Shown here piece by piece: positions 5,495-12,564 of a DNA stretch of 64,000 bases (positions are counted from its first letter, which is position 1; every line of letters begins with the position of its first letter). The DNA is from a virus. The stretch covers positions 1 to 64,000 of the IMG/VR virus record IMGVR_UViG_3300010373_000043, one strand, 5' to 3'. The position numbers and the translations under genes are program-made. The notes beneath the pieces were generated by a model that saw nothing but the letters and a program-made list of their open reading frames with translations, was not told the origin of the DNA and did not search any database.

Positions 5495-5587
5495 ATCACT
5501 ATCACCGAGCGGTGCGGCTTTAAGCGAAAGCGGTCATGGCGTCGGATCGCGTGGAACAATAACCCGGCAAAATCCACGTATAGTGAT
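5495..5587 (+). ncRNA. candidate tRNA-like structured RNA
   Basis: ATCACTAT (5495-5502) pairs with ATAGTGAT (5580-5587). A miniature arm CACC-GAGC-GGTG follows directly, as in the compact tRNAs, then GCTTT/AAAGC and CGTGGA/TCCACG hairpins. No T-loop or CCA. It fills the whole gap between tRNA-Arg and tRNA-Glu. Confidence 0.4.
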
Positions 5588-5591
5588 TCAT

Positions 5592-5664
5592 GGTGCTATC
5601 TTCTAATGGTTTAGGATGTCGGTCTCTCATACCGTCGATCCGGGTTCGAATCCCGGTAGCATCA
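5592..5664 (+). tRNA. tRNA-Glu(CTC)
   Basis: Acceptor GGTGCTA/TAGCATC, anticodon CGGT-CTCTCAT-ACCG, T-arm CCGGG-TTCGAAT-CCCGG. CCA is not encoded. Confidence 0.9.
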
Positions 5665-5799
5665 CTACTTCCACCACCGCCTCCGCGATACTAGTAAAGC
5701 CGGAAGATGCGGAGTAGGGAGGAAATGCCTCACAGGACAAGTCCCACGCAAAGACCGTCCGAGGCTGTCACGAGCGCACGTGGTGCTCGTAGACACAAT
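5665..5799 (+). other. gene-free spacer
   Basis: No gene seen. Complementary CTCCGC/GCGGAG segments suggest folding, as in the other inter-tRNA spacers. Confidence 0.4.
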
Positions 5800-5871
5800 G
5801 GTCCATTCGTCTAGTGGTTAGGATGCCTGACTTTCAATCAGAGAACGAGGGTTCGATTCCCTCATGGATCA
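5800..5871 (+). tRNA. tRNA-Glu(TTC)
   Basis: Acceptor GGTCCAT/ATGGATC, anticodon CTGA-CTTTCAA-TCAG, T-arm GAGGG-TTCGATT-CCCTC. CCA is not encoded. The 3' end overlaps the next start codon. Confidence 0.93.
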
Positions 5872-6460
5872 CAAATTGGCCCAGCTCATTCATACTCCAG
5901 TAGGAGCGTTAATCGTTCCTGGTGGGTCCGCTTATCCAATGCTCACGAAATCTGATCTCGATTCTTGCTTTGATTGGGCGCGTCGTCACGTGCGCAAGCA
6001 GTTCGTTGGGTACATTCCGAAGGACAGTGAGATGCCGGTCGTTGTCGATCAGAATTGGCGTCGACGTGGCGAGCATCGAGTGGTGATCACATGGCGCACT
6101 CTCCTATGGCAGTACTACGTCGAGGACGTTCGAATCCTCAATCCATTTAGCGGCAGCGAGAGTCTTGACTGGAAGGTGACGGAGTCAGTGATTCAACCGA
6201 CGATGAAGATGATCGATCAAGAAACGATTCGCTTCCTCGCAGAAGAAGCGGGACAAAAAGCCGCACCCGCACCTCTCTCAGCTCCAAAGATGAATGCCGA
6301 GGAGATCATCAAGAAGTACTTCGATACCGTCGTGCAGCAGAAGGAAGCACACAAATGCTATTTCTGTTATCGCGATACGCTGATGAAGATCTCGACGGGG
6401 TTCGTAATGTGTCCTCGTTGTATCACTCAGCACATCGTGCCAGCTCTCGTCGGTGAGTAG
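5864..6460 (+). CDS. hypothetical protein with C-terminal zinc ribbon, 198 aa
   Basis: The ATG at 5864 lies inside the acceptor of tRNA-Glu; a later ATG (5939, MLTKSD) is the alternative start. Residues about 165-185 hold CYFC and CPRC, a four-cysteine zinc ribbon. The central part is alpha/beta with many aromatic residues. No known family. It closes the tRNA array and is not preceded by either promoter motif, so it may be read through from the tRNAs. Confidence 0.7.
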   Translation: MDHKLAQLIHTPVGALIVPGGSAYPMLTKSDLDSCFDWARRHVRKQFVGYIPKDSEMPVVVDQNWRRRGEHRVVITWRTLLWQYYVEDVRILNPFSGSESLDWKVTESVIQPTMKMIDQETIRFLAEEAGQKAAPAPLSAPKMNAEEIIKKYFDTVVQQKEAHKCYFCYRDTLMKISTGFVMCPRCITQHIVPALVGE

Positions 6461-6490
6461 TGGTTACGGCGGTTTGTTCCGTCGATTACC

Positions 6491-6498
6491 GCAATCTT
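6491..6498 (+). promoter_or_regulatory. late-type motif GCAATCTT
   Basis: Lies 31 nt before ATG 6529. A GGGGGAG site stands between motif and start. Confidence 0.55.
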
Positions 6499-6528
6499 TA
6501 GGTACAGCCAGCTCGGGGGAGTAGGCTG

Positions 6529-6858
6529 ATGTCTAAGGATGATTCAATGCCCATTGATCCACTAGCACACGAGCGTATTTCGGCTCTCGAAGAAGAGCAG
6601 GGTAACTTGCGTGAGACGGTTGCTCGCATTGATCAGAACGTGTCGTCTATCGTCGAGAAGATCGACGGTTTCAACGAAACGCTGACGAAGCACGCAGCCG
6701 AAGACAAGATCACCGCAACGAAGGTCGACAAGATTGGCGACCAGCTCGAACGAAAGAAGAATCGTCGCGAAACGATGATGAAGGGATTTTGGTCCGTTCT
6801 TCTTCTCCTCGTCGGTGCAGCCGCCAAGTTCGCATTCGACTGGCTCTCAAAGCACTAA
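6529..6858 (+). CDS. coiled-coil protein with C-terminal membrane helix, 109 aa
   Basis: Residues 12-75 form a heptad-rich coiled coil (ISALEEEQGNLRETVARIDQ). Residues 85-104 are a transmembrane helix (FWSVLLLLVGAAAKFAFDWL), giving a tail-anchored topology. This resembles the haemolysin XhlA-like phage lysis accessory proteins in layout. Its neighbour 6869-7192 is a two-helix membrane protein, so a holin-type lysis pair is a fair inference. Confidence 0.75.
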   Translation: MSKDDSMPIDPLAHERISALEEEQGNLRETVARIDQNVSSIVEKIDGFNETLTKHAAEDKITATKVDKIGDQLERKKNRRETMMKGFWSVLLLLVGAAAKFAFDWLSKH

Positions 6859-6868
6859 TCTTTCGGGC

Positions 6869-7192
6869 GTGGACAAGACGCCCTCATATATCGGTATCAA
6901 TAGCCGAAAGTTGTGGTACGCAATCGGAACATCGATTGCGATTCTTGTCGTAGGCGTCGTAGCCGGCCTCTGGCCAGCAGTGAGACCGATGGTCGAAACG
7001 CTGATCGGTGGTGAGCTTGGTGCACTGGCGTTGTACCTCGGTGGCAACGTTTCAAACAAGTACGTGCTTGCGAAGCACGGCTTGATGACTCCCGCGTCTG
7101 GATCGGATGATAGTTCCGACGATGACGAAGAAGCGGAGACGGACGTTAAATCGGCCGCTCCCGTCGAGCCTCTTCCTGAAGAGACTCGCTAA
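6869..7192 (+). CDS. two-span membrane protein, holin candidate, 107 aa
   Basis: Start GTG 6869 follows a TAATCTT variant of the late motif that overlaps the preceding stop; an upstream ATG (6815) would overlap the previous gene by 44 nt. Two hydrophobic segments (about residues 13-33 and 43-60) are followed by an acidic tail rich in D and E (DDSSDDDEEAE). Length, topology and late expression fit a holin, but no holin family is recognised. Confidence 0.68.
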   Translation: MDKTPSYIGINSRKLWYAIGTSIAILVVGVVAGLWPAVRPMVETLIGGELGALALYLGGNVSNKYVLAKHGLMTPASGSDDSSDDDEEAETDVKSAAPVEPLPEETR

Positions 7193-7197
7193 ACAAT

Positions 7198-7272
7198 CTG
7201 GGTATAGCGAAGTGGTATCGCGCTCGTTTCGGGAACGAGAGATCGGAAGTTCGAACCTTCCTACCCAGACCA
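7198..7272 (+). tRNA. tRNA-Pro(CGG)
   Basis: Acceptor CTGGGTA/TACCCAG, D-arm GCGA-AGTGGTA-TCGC, anticodon CTCGT-TTCGGGA-ACGAG, CCA encoded. Confidence 0.93.
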
Positions 7273-7273
7273 A

Positions 7274-7348
7274 CAGGCATTAGCGAAGCGGTATCGCGCT
7301 CGGTTTGGAACCGAGAGATCGCTGGTTCGATCCCAGCATGCCTGACCA
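7274..7348 (+). tRNA. tRNA-Pro(TGG)
   Basis: Acceptor CAGGCAT/ATGCCTG, anticodon CTCGG-TTTGGAA-CCGAG, CCA encoded. The D-arm is nearly identical to that of the adjacent tRNA-Pro(CGG), which points to duplication. Confidence 0.93.
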
Positions 7349-7356
7349 TCACCAAA

Positions 7357-7385
7357 GCCCTCTGGTTCACTCCAGAGGGCTTTTT
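7357..7385 (+). terminator. intrinsic terminator
   Basis: GCCCTCTGG (7357-7365) pairs with CCAGAGGGC (7372-7380), followed by TTTTT. It ends the late unit after the tRNA-Pro pair. Confidence 0.9.
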
Positions 7386-7394
7386 GCGTTAGGG

Positions 7395-7402
7395 GCAATC
7401 TT
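7395..7402 (+). promoter_or_regulatory. late-type motif GCAATCTT
   Basis: Directly behind the terminator and only 6 nt before ATG 7409, so a very short or absent leader is implied. Confidence 0.6.
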
Positions 7403-7408
7403 ACCGGC

Positions 7409-7930
7409 ATGGATACAATCAAGGCTCTCTGGAGCAAGGTGGTTGCGTGGTGGAACCTTCTAATGGCGTATACCGTCTGGAAGGTCGTTTTCTGGTGGAA
7501 GAAGCAAACAGGCTGGCTTGATCTTGGTCAGACTATTACCGTCACCGGAACAATTGTCGCAGTCGACATGAATGTCACCGGGCTCTTCAACGACGGCGAT
7601 GTCTGCTTTAACGTCCAGCTAGATCCGGGACAAGAGAAGTACATCACCGGCTTCGGTGGTGTGCAGACGAACGAGGACAAGAGCGGCACCACGCCTCCGT
7701 CGATCCATTGCGAAATTACTCCGTGGATGCGTGCTCAGTTTGATGGCAAGTGGCAACAGCTCGCTGTAGGCAAGCGTGTGAAGGTTACTGGTGCATGGGG
7801 ATTCGACGGCGTGCATCTCGGCGGATCAGAGTGGCTGGAAATCTGGCGAGCGATTTGGCGACACATGCCGAACGTGCTCGACGGATGGTTTGAGATTCAT
7901 CCGGTCACGAGCTTCGACTACATCGACTAG
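7409..7930 (+). CDS. Trp-rich membrane-associated protein, 173 aa
   Basis: The N-terminal 35 residues are tryptophan-rich and amphipathic or membrane-inserting. Residues 40-130 look like a beta barrel of OB type (VTGTIVAVDMNVTG, VKVTGAWGFDGVHLGG). It is reminiscent of cytoplasmic-membrane OB-fold proteins, but no family can be named. Single-gene late unit between a terminator and a convergent minus-strand operon. Confidence 0.7.
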   Translation: MDTIKALWSKVVAWWNLLMAYTVWKVVFWWKKQTGWLDLGQTITVTGTIVAVDMNVTGLFNDGDVCFNVQLDPGQEKYITGFGGVQTNEDKSGTTPPSIHCEITPWMRAQFDGKWQQLAVGKRVKVTGAWGFDGVHLGGSEWLEIWRAIWRHMPNVLDGWFEIHPVTSFDYID

Positions 7931-8010
7931 CGTCGAAGTCTGCCGGCGAAGAAGCCGACGATGAGCCCGAGCAGCAGCGGGTAGATGTCTCGGAGCGATG
8001 CGTGGATCAC
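7927..8010 (-). CDS. 27-aa membrane peptide
   Basis: GTG start overlaps the TGA of the upstream gene (GTGA). One hydrophobic helix (YPLLLGLIVGFFAG) is flanked by basic residues RLRR. It ends 4 nt inside the convergent gene 7409-7930. The coupling supports translation. Function unknown. Confidence 0.5.
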   Translation of the reverse strand: MIHASLRDIYPLLLGLIVGFFAGRLRR

Positions 8011-8429
8011 GGCATCACCTTCTTGCACCACACACAGACGCCGCAACCGCAGCGACCGTTGGGCATCGGATTGCTGCGGCCAGTGCGCTTCTTCTCGGCG
8101 TAGCCGCGCTTCCAGCCGTCACGCCACGCACGATTCTCGGCTTGGCTCTGAGCTGAGAACGCACGGGCTTCCTTGCACGTGAACCTCGGCGACGTGCGAC
8201 GGTCGCGGCCTGCACCGCGACCCGTGCGGCTGTTGCCGCAATCGTAGCAGCCGCGATCGAGGTAGACCCAAGGGCCTCCGGGCTCGCCGTGCTTGTCCCA
8301 CGCATCCGGCCACGTCAGACCGACGTTGTAGCCTTCGAGGTACTTGCCGATCGTTCCACCCGCTTCGAGACTGAGGGCGTTGGGCAATTCCTCGTCGAGG
8401 AAATTCACTTCGGTTGGATTGAAGAACAT
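8007..8429 (-). CDS. cysteine-rich hypothetical protein, 140 aa
   Basis: Start at ATG 8429 comes from the TAATG overlap with the upstream gene. Cysteines cluster at CYDC (middle) and CGCGVCVWC (C-terminus), suggesting metal binding. The basic middle part (TGRGAGRDRR) may contact nucleic acid. It belongs to a coupled run of six small genes (7927-9463). Confidence 0.65.
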   Translation of the reverse strand: MFFNPTEVNFLDEELPNALSLEAGGTIGKYLEGYNVGLTWPDAWDKHGEPGGPWVYLDRGCYDCGNSRTGRGAGRDRRTSPRFTCKEARAFSAQSQAENRAWRDGWKRGYAEKKRTGRSNPMPNGRCGCGVCVWCKKVMP

Positions 8430-8656
8430 TAGAGCACCGCTTCCCAGTAGAGAAAGTTGAGGAGAGCGTCGAGCACATCGACCGCTTCCTGCGGCAGTCG
8501 ATACTTCTTCGGCACCACCGTGCCGTCGTACTGCGCCGCCTTGAGCGCAACACACGTCACGAGAAGCTCCCCACGGGAGAACTTGAAAGCTTCGTTGATG
8601 AAGTGCTGGAGCTTCAGCAGCTCACCGTCCTTCTTGGTCATGACGAATTTTTTCAT
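8429..8656 (-). CDS. hypothetical protein, 75 aa
   Basis: Small, mostly helical soluble protein (HFINEAFKFSRGELLVTCVALK). Its start overlaps the preceding stop as ATGA and its stop overlaps the next start as TAATG. No family recognised. Confidence 0.65.
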   Translation of the reverse strand: MKKFVMTKKDGELLKLQHFINEAFKFSRGELLVTCVALKAAQYDGTVVPKKYRLPQEAVDVLDALLNFLYWEAVL

Positions 8657-8898
8657 CGGCCCCTCCAGCCCGGTTTCTTCTGATTCTTCTCGCAGAAGAG
8701 GTTGGCGCAGACGTACCAGACCTTGTGGCCGGCACGAGTCTCGCGGTCCATTGGCTTGTCGCAGCTACGGCAGAACACCGGCACCTTGCCGTGCTTCTCG
8801 ACGAGGATTTTGAGAGCCGCTTCGAGCAGCTCACGACGGGCCTGACGCTCTTTGCCCTTGCCCATCGGCAGCTTCGCCTTCTTGCGCTTCTTGGCCAT
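8653..8898 (-). CDS. zinc-finger protein, 81 aa
   Basis: Start at ATG 8898 (MAKKRKKAKL), 2 nt before the upstream stop region; a longer frame exists but has shadow composition. The basic N-terminus is followed by a zinc-ribbon-like CRSC ... CANLFC at residues about 45-72. Nucleic-acid binding is inferred. Confidence 0.65.
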   Translation of the reverse strand: MAKKRKKAKLPMGKGKERQARRELLEAALKILVEKHGKVPVFCRSCDKPMDRETRAGHKVWYVCANLFCEKNQKKPGWRGR

Positions 8899-8900
8899 GG

Positions 8901-9149
8901 CTAGTCCTTCTTGTTGTGCTCGTGAAGCCAGACGCCGCCATTGTACGACAGATCGGCCCGCCAGGAGTCGCCAGAGCGATTCAGAACCACGAAGCCACGG
9001 TCCTGGAGGCTGCGAGCGGTCCGCAGCCACGCACCAGCCACGCGACCGGCGTCACGTCCGCCCACGAAGGGGCAGCGCTCGCTGCACATGGGCAGCCCGA
9101 GGAGACGCTCCAGGAACGAAGCCTGATTCTTGCTGAGCTTGGTCTTCAT
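8901..9149 (-). CDS. winged-helix-like hypothetical protein, 82 aa
   Basis: Start ATG 9149 follows a GGAGG-type site. The segment ARSLQDRGFVVLNRSGDSWR looks like the recognition helix and wing of a winged-helix domain. A transcription-regulator role is possible; the assignment is weak. Confidence 0.6.
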   Translation of the reverse strand: MKTKLSKNQASFLERLLGLPMCSERCPFVGGRDAGRVAGAWLRTARSLQDRGFVVLNRSGDSWRADLSYNGGVWLHEHNKKD

Positions 9150-9151
9150 GG

Positions 9152-9463
9152 TCAGCCTCCCAGCGAGTCGTTGACGAGGTCGGAGACCGCGTCGTGCAGG
9201 GCAGCCTGCTCGGCCTCCCACGCTTCCATCTCGGCCTCCGGCCAATCGCTCGGCGCGATGCCGAGGGAGAGCGCACGCTCGCGCCAGAAGCTCGCGACGA
9301 AGCAGTTGCCGTGGATGTTCCAGTCGACACGGTACCCGAAGGACTCGATCGCCGCCACGACGGCCTTGAACTGATTGTTCACGGCAGCGTCGGGCCCACC
9401 CGTGCAGAGCTGGATGTCGAGCTTGGTGAGCTTTTCGGCGAGCTGGTTGATCAGGGTTCGCAT
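9152..9463 (-). CDS. hypothetical protein, 103 aa
   Basis: First gene of the 9463-7927 unit. An AGGAGG site sits 6 nt before the ATG, and a σ70-like promoter lies 20-50 nt upstream. The product is soluble, mixed alpha/beta and acidic at the C-terminus. No family recognised. Confidence 0.7.
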   Translation of the reverse strand: MRTLINQLAEKLTKLDIQLCTGGPDAAVNNQFKAVVAAIESFGYRVDWNIHGNCFVASFWRERALSLGIAPSDWPEAEMEAWEAEQAALHDAVSDLVNDSLGG

Positions 9464-9483
9464 TGTCGGCCTCCTAAGGAATA

Positions 9484-9512
9484 GTTATAGGCTAGGCCGA
9501 AAATGGTTGCAA
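9484..9512 (-). promoter_or_regulatory. σ70-like promoter
   Basis: On the minus strand TTGCAA, 17 nt, TATAAC. This is one of two promoters here with recognisable -35 and -10 boxes, unlike the bare CGCTATAAG elements. Confidence 0.55.
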
Positions 9513-9513
9513 G

Positions 9514-10113
9514 CTAATTCTTCAGCAAAATGTCGCTGATGGAATCCACAACAATATCAACAGCTTTGACTGCCTGGGCTTCTTTGTAGTCAAGCCACCA
9601 AGTGCGGCCACCGTCGATCTTCTTCTGGAGCTGATCGTAGGTCACGTTCATGTGCATCACGTAGTTCATGATGCAGATCTCCTGAAGGTGCCAGAGATAG
9701 TCAAGCGAATTCTGCAAATCATTCGGTTGACCACCATTTCCGCCGTAGCCCGGCTGGTGGATCATCAGCAGCGAACGTTTCGTCATTACTCTTTTCGGAC
9801 ATGTCACGAAAATTTCTGAAGCCATCGAGTCCGCTTCACCGTCGACGATACACACGACAGGGACCTTGCTGCGCTCGATGTCGCGAATCAGCTTGAAGCC
9901 CTCGTCAATGTCACCACCGCCTGAGTTGATGTCGATGATGATCGCATCAGCCTCATTCTGGTTTGCCTTCTGCACGACTTCTCTGACGGGAGCAATTGTC
10001 TTCGCTGTGATTTCGTCTTCGAGTCTGACGTAGGCTGTACCGCCCTTAGCTTGAGCCTGTAGCGGTGATAGGAGCAGGCAGAGACCAAAAAGAAGGGCAG
10101 CTAGGTACTTCAT
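9514..10113 (-). CDS. exported ClpP-like serine protease, 199 aa
   Basis: Start ATG 10113 gives a clean signal peptide (MKYLAALLFGLCLLLSPLQAQA, cut after about residue 22). The ClpP/crotonase fold follows: DINSGGGDIDEG (61-72, oxyanion region), nucleophile Ser96 in GEADSMAS, His119 in MIHQPG and a probable acid Asp175. ClpP itself is cytosolic; an exported version resembles SppA/NfeD-type envelope proteases. It may act on envelope or superinfecting-phage proteins. It is divergent from 10162-10326. Confidence 0.82.
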   Translation of the reverse strand: MKYLAALLFGLCLLLSPLQAQAKGGTAYVRLEDEITAKTIAPVREVVQKANQNEADAIIIDINSGGGDIDEGFKLIRDIERSKVPVVCIVDGEADSMASEIFVTCPKRVMTKRSLLMIHQPGYGGNGGQPNDLQNSLDYLWHLQEICIMNYVMHMNVTYDQLQKKIDGGRTWWLDYKEAQAVKAVDIVVDSISDILLKN

Positions 10114-10161
10114 ATTGACAATGATTCCTTCTAGCATCAATCTCTGTAGTAGGAGGTTGTC

Positions 10162-10326
10162 ATGCTTGACGCCTGGATCATCGAAGAGATCGAACGTGCT
10201 CGTCGTGAACGCGAGGAGCAGCGCCCTGAGCTTCGCATCGAGATTGAACCTCCGATGCCGTACTGCGAGCCCGGTGAAGAGCCGAAGGAAGAGCGCGGCG
10301 TGATCATCATCGATTTGATCGGCTGA
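10162..10326 (+). CDS. small acidic protein, 54 aa
   Basis: TAGGAGG stands 4-10 nt before the ATG, a strong ribosome-binding site. The N-terminus MLDAWIIEEIERARREREEQ, followed by a Pro/Glu-rich tail, is like a widespread family of short uncharacterised bacterial proteins (from memory). It is the only plus-strand gene in a 7.5-kb minus-strand block and overlaps the convergent gene by 20 nt. It is probably acquired from a host. Confidence 0.7.
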   Translation: MLDAWIIEEIERARREREEQRPELRIEIEPPMPYCEPGEEPKEERGVIIIDLIG

Positions 10327-10477
10327 TTGATAGCACGCACAGTCCGAACATGATCGCCATGTAGAGGGCGAACATACCTAGGGCTGCAAACTTTCCTCCG
10401 ACGATTAGTCCGGTGACGCCGAGAGCAGTCATCGCACTGAAGAGTGCCGCGCCCTCGATCTTGTCTCTCTTAGTCAT
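10307..10477 (-). CDS. two-span membrane protein, 56 aa
   Basis: ATG 10477 overlaps the end of the AAA+ gene, giving MTKRDKIEG and two hydrophobic segments (AALFSAMTALGVTGLIVGG; LGMFALYMAIMFGLCVL). It is translationally coupled to the ATPase. Function unknown. Confidence 0.65.
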   Translation of the reverse strand: MTKRDKIEGAALFSAMTALGVTGLIVGGKFAALGMFALYMAIMFGLCVLSISRSNR

Positions 10478-11894
10478 CGTCGATTCCTTCGTCGACGTAA
10501 TCCGGCATAACGTTCGCGTCGTCATCTTCGGCGTCGTCATCTTCGTCGTCGGGGAATGCATCATCGTTGATGTGCAAGTTCCCTTCTTCGTCGATGAAGC
10601 CGACTTCGCGCAATTCGCCATTGACTTCTGCCGTGATTGTTTCTCCGGCGTTCTCGGCGAATTCTCCGTCACGCGGAGTCGCGTCGTCGATGTCCTCGAT
10701 AGCCTCCGCTGCCTTCAAGATGTCGTCGCTGCTTGATGCAGGATTCTTGAGAGCGTCGATCAAGTTCTCGATAGCCTCAACGGGATCGGGACGTGAAGGG
10801 CCGAGCGCGAAGCCGACCTTCTTCGTTTCCTTCACCACTTCGACCATTGCACCATTGCCCTTGGCGATCTTGTAGACGGTGCCGAGCTTGTAGAGCTTCT
10901 CTTTCAGCTCACCCTTCTTGCCAGTCAATCGCTCGTAGATGCTGTTCGCCATCTCGGCATCGAGCAAGCCGATCTCCATGCGAGTGCACAAACGTCCGTC
11001 GCGAGTGACGGCGGGATCGAGGTTGTCGATCTCGACGTTGGTCGTGCAGATCAGACGCATGTCTAGCAGCGTGCCGAAAATACCGTCGGAGAAATTCAGC
11101 AAAGCGCTGATCGCCGACGTGTTGCCTTCCTTGCGATTGACGAGAGCTTCGTCGGCATCTTCGAGGATGAGGATCAACGGACAATCCTTGCGCTGCTCAC
11201 GCATGAGCACGCTGAGGAATTGCGGGTCGCCGAGCTGCGCGATGTAGTTCGACGGGATCAGGATGAACGTTGCACGCGGCACTTCGTTGAGCAACGCACG
11301 AACCATGTGCGTCTTGCCAGTGCCGGGTGGTCCGTCGAGTAGAACGATGCGACCGCAAGGATCGCTCTTGTTCAAATCGTCCACGACGTGCTTGTACTGC
11401 TGCACGGCCTCAGGACGATAATTCGAAGGAATGAAGTTCTCGCCGGCTACGCCCATCTCACTCAGACGAGGACCCTGGCCCGAGCTGGTGACGACGTAGA
11501 TGCGCCCCTTGGTCTGCGTGCGAACGATCAAAGGATCGATGTATGCACGCAGACTGTTCATCAACTTATCGTCGACTGAAACAGCTCCGACGGTGATGCC
11601 ACGGTTCTTCGTCCAGTATTCGACCTGGACACCGGCCCCGTCCCAAATCACGATTGATTCGGAATTCTGATGACGGTTGGGAACTTGTTGGCGAGCGATG
11701 TGACCGCCGAGCTTGGTCAGCTCGGCGAGTAGTTCTTCGATCTGAACGCCGGGCTTCAGTGAGCCGGCGTTGTAGTAGCGGACGAGAGTTTCCTTCGATT
11801 CAAAGGCGCGTTCGAGGAGTTGAGTTTCGACCCAATGGAGACCAAAATCCGTAGTGCGATACTTGGTCGTGTACTTCCAGAATGGTTTCTTCAC
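10470..11894 (-). CDS. AAA+ ATPase, 474 aa
   Basis: Walker A GPPGTGKT (188-195), Walker B LILILEDAD (240-248), sensor-1 TTN (284-286) and an arginine-finger region TRDGRL (297-302) define a single AAA+ module of the BCS1/remodeller type. Residues 1-150 form an uncharacterised N-terminal domain. The C-terminal 60 residues are extremely acidic (DEDDDAEDDD). The GTG start stands 6 nt after TATAAG; the ATG two bases earlier is out of frame. It probably remodels protein or nucleoprotein complexes; the substrate is unknown. Confidence 0.88.
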   Translation of the reverse strand: MKKPFWKYTTKYRTTDFGLHWVETQLLERAFESKETLVRYYNAGSLKPGVQIEELLAELTKLGGHIARQQVPNRHQNSESIVIWDGAGVQVEYWTKNRGITVGAVSVDDKLMNSLRAYIDPLIVRTQTKGRIYVVTSSGQGPRLSEMGVAGENFIPSNYRPEAVQQYKHVVDDLNKSDPCGRIVLLDGPPGTGKTHMVRALLNEVPRATFILIPSNYIAQLGDPQFLSVLMREQRKDCPLILILEDADEALVNRKEGNTSAISALLNFSDGIFGTLLDMRLICTTNVEIDNLDPAVTRDGRLCTRMEIGLLDAEMANSIYERLTGKKGELKEKLYKLGTVYKIAKGNGAMVEVVKETKKVGFALGPSRPDPVEAIENLIDALKNPASSSDDILKAAEAIEDIDDATPRDGEFAENAGETITAEVNGELREVGFIDEEGNLHINDDAFPDDEDDDAEDDDANVMPDYVDEGIDDD

Positions 11895-11900
11895 ATACCT

Positions 11901-11909
11901 CTTATAGCG
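11901..11909 (-). promoter_or_regulatory. early-type motif CGCTATAAG
   Basis: Drives the AAA+ gene: TATAAG, 6 nt (AGGTAT), then GTG 11894. Confidence 0.65.
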
Positions 11910-11921
11910 AATCTCTAGTAC

Positions 11922-12209
11922 TTATTTGCCCTTTAATGCGTTTCCAATGACACAGTGCTCAGTGCACCGTTCTTCCTCACCGCAATAGATGCAATTGCCA
12001 CCCTGGCCAGCGGTTTGAACCTTCTGTAATACATGCTCCAGCTCTAGGATCCGATCTACGTTCTTGCTGTTGATTGCAACGATCGCGAGCAGATCGTCTT
12101 CGTCTTTTTGAAATTCTATTTCTATCTCGCGCTGCACGTCGCAGTAGTCTTCGAAGTAGACCTTCTTCAGACGCTTAATGATATTGTATGCGCGGTCCCG
12201 AATGGTCAT
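11922..12209 (-). CDS. hypothetical protein with Cys cluster, 95 aa
   Basis: N-terminal helical part (MTIRDRAYNIIKRLKKVYFEDY), central acidic helix and a C-terminal CIYCGEEERCTEHC cluster that could bind zinc. ATG 12209 is taken; GTG 12221 overlapping the upstream TGA is an equally coupled alternative (4 more residues). Last gene of the 15392-11922 operon. Confidence 0.65.
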   Translation of the reverse strand: MTIRDRAYNIIKRLKKVYFEDYCDVQREIEIEFQKDEDDLLAIVAINSKNVDRILELEHVLQKVQTAGQGGNCIYCGEEERCTEHCVIGNALKGK

Positions 12210-12224
12210 GGTAGTTCTCACTCG
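12210..12224. repeat. 15-bp boundary repeat, copy 1
   Basis: GGTAGTTCTCACTCG is identical to 24535-24549. Both copies sit at the 3' end of a minus-strand gene whose 5' side carries a second shared sequence (12551-12564 and 24748-24761). Confidence 0.6.
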
Positions 12225-12529
12225 CCGAGTTCGCGTTTCAGGCGTTCGAGCTGCGCGCGTTTCCGCTCACGTTCCTCGGTCTTCTTCAGCTCGTCGAGCT
12301 TCGCTTCTCTAGCGCGGACCATCGGCATGGCATCTTCAGCAAGCGACAGGATGAGCGCGTGGTCCATCTTGCGCTCGGCACTGCCGACCCCGTAGTACTC
12401 CATGGTCTTGTCCGCCTCGGTACGCGCCTGTTCCATCGTCTCAGCGTTCAGGAGAACGAGCCGCTGGCCGCACCCGATCGTGTAGTCGCATCCTTCGCCA
12501 CTCTGCTTCAACCACAGGTAGAACTTCAT
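12218..12529 (-). CDS. hypothetical protein with charged C-terminal coil, 103 aa
   Basis: ATG 12529 follows GAGGAG. The N-terminal 60 residues look alpha/beta. The last 40 residues are a highly charged helix (DELKKTEERERKRAQLERLK). The family is not recognised. Both flanks are shared with the unrelated gene 24543-24761. Confidence 0.65.
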   Translation of the reverse strand: MKFYLWLKQSGEGCDYTIGCGQRLVLLNAETMEQARTEADKTMEYYGVGSAERKMDHALILSLAEDAMPMVRAREAKLDELKKTEERERKRAQLERLKRELGE

Positions 12530-12550
12530 CGGCTTTCTCCTCGCACGTTT

Positions 12551-12564
12551 ATCGTCATTCTCAT
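12551..12564. repeat. 14-bp boundary repeat, copy 1
   Basis: ATCGTCATTCTCAT, identical to 24748-24761; it lies at the 5' side of the gene above. Confidence 0.55.

Noticed and set aside
8007-8553. Longer N-terminal extension of the Cys-rich protein
   Set aside because: It would overlap most of the upstream gene; TAATG coupling marks ATG 8429 as start.
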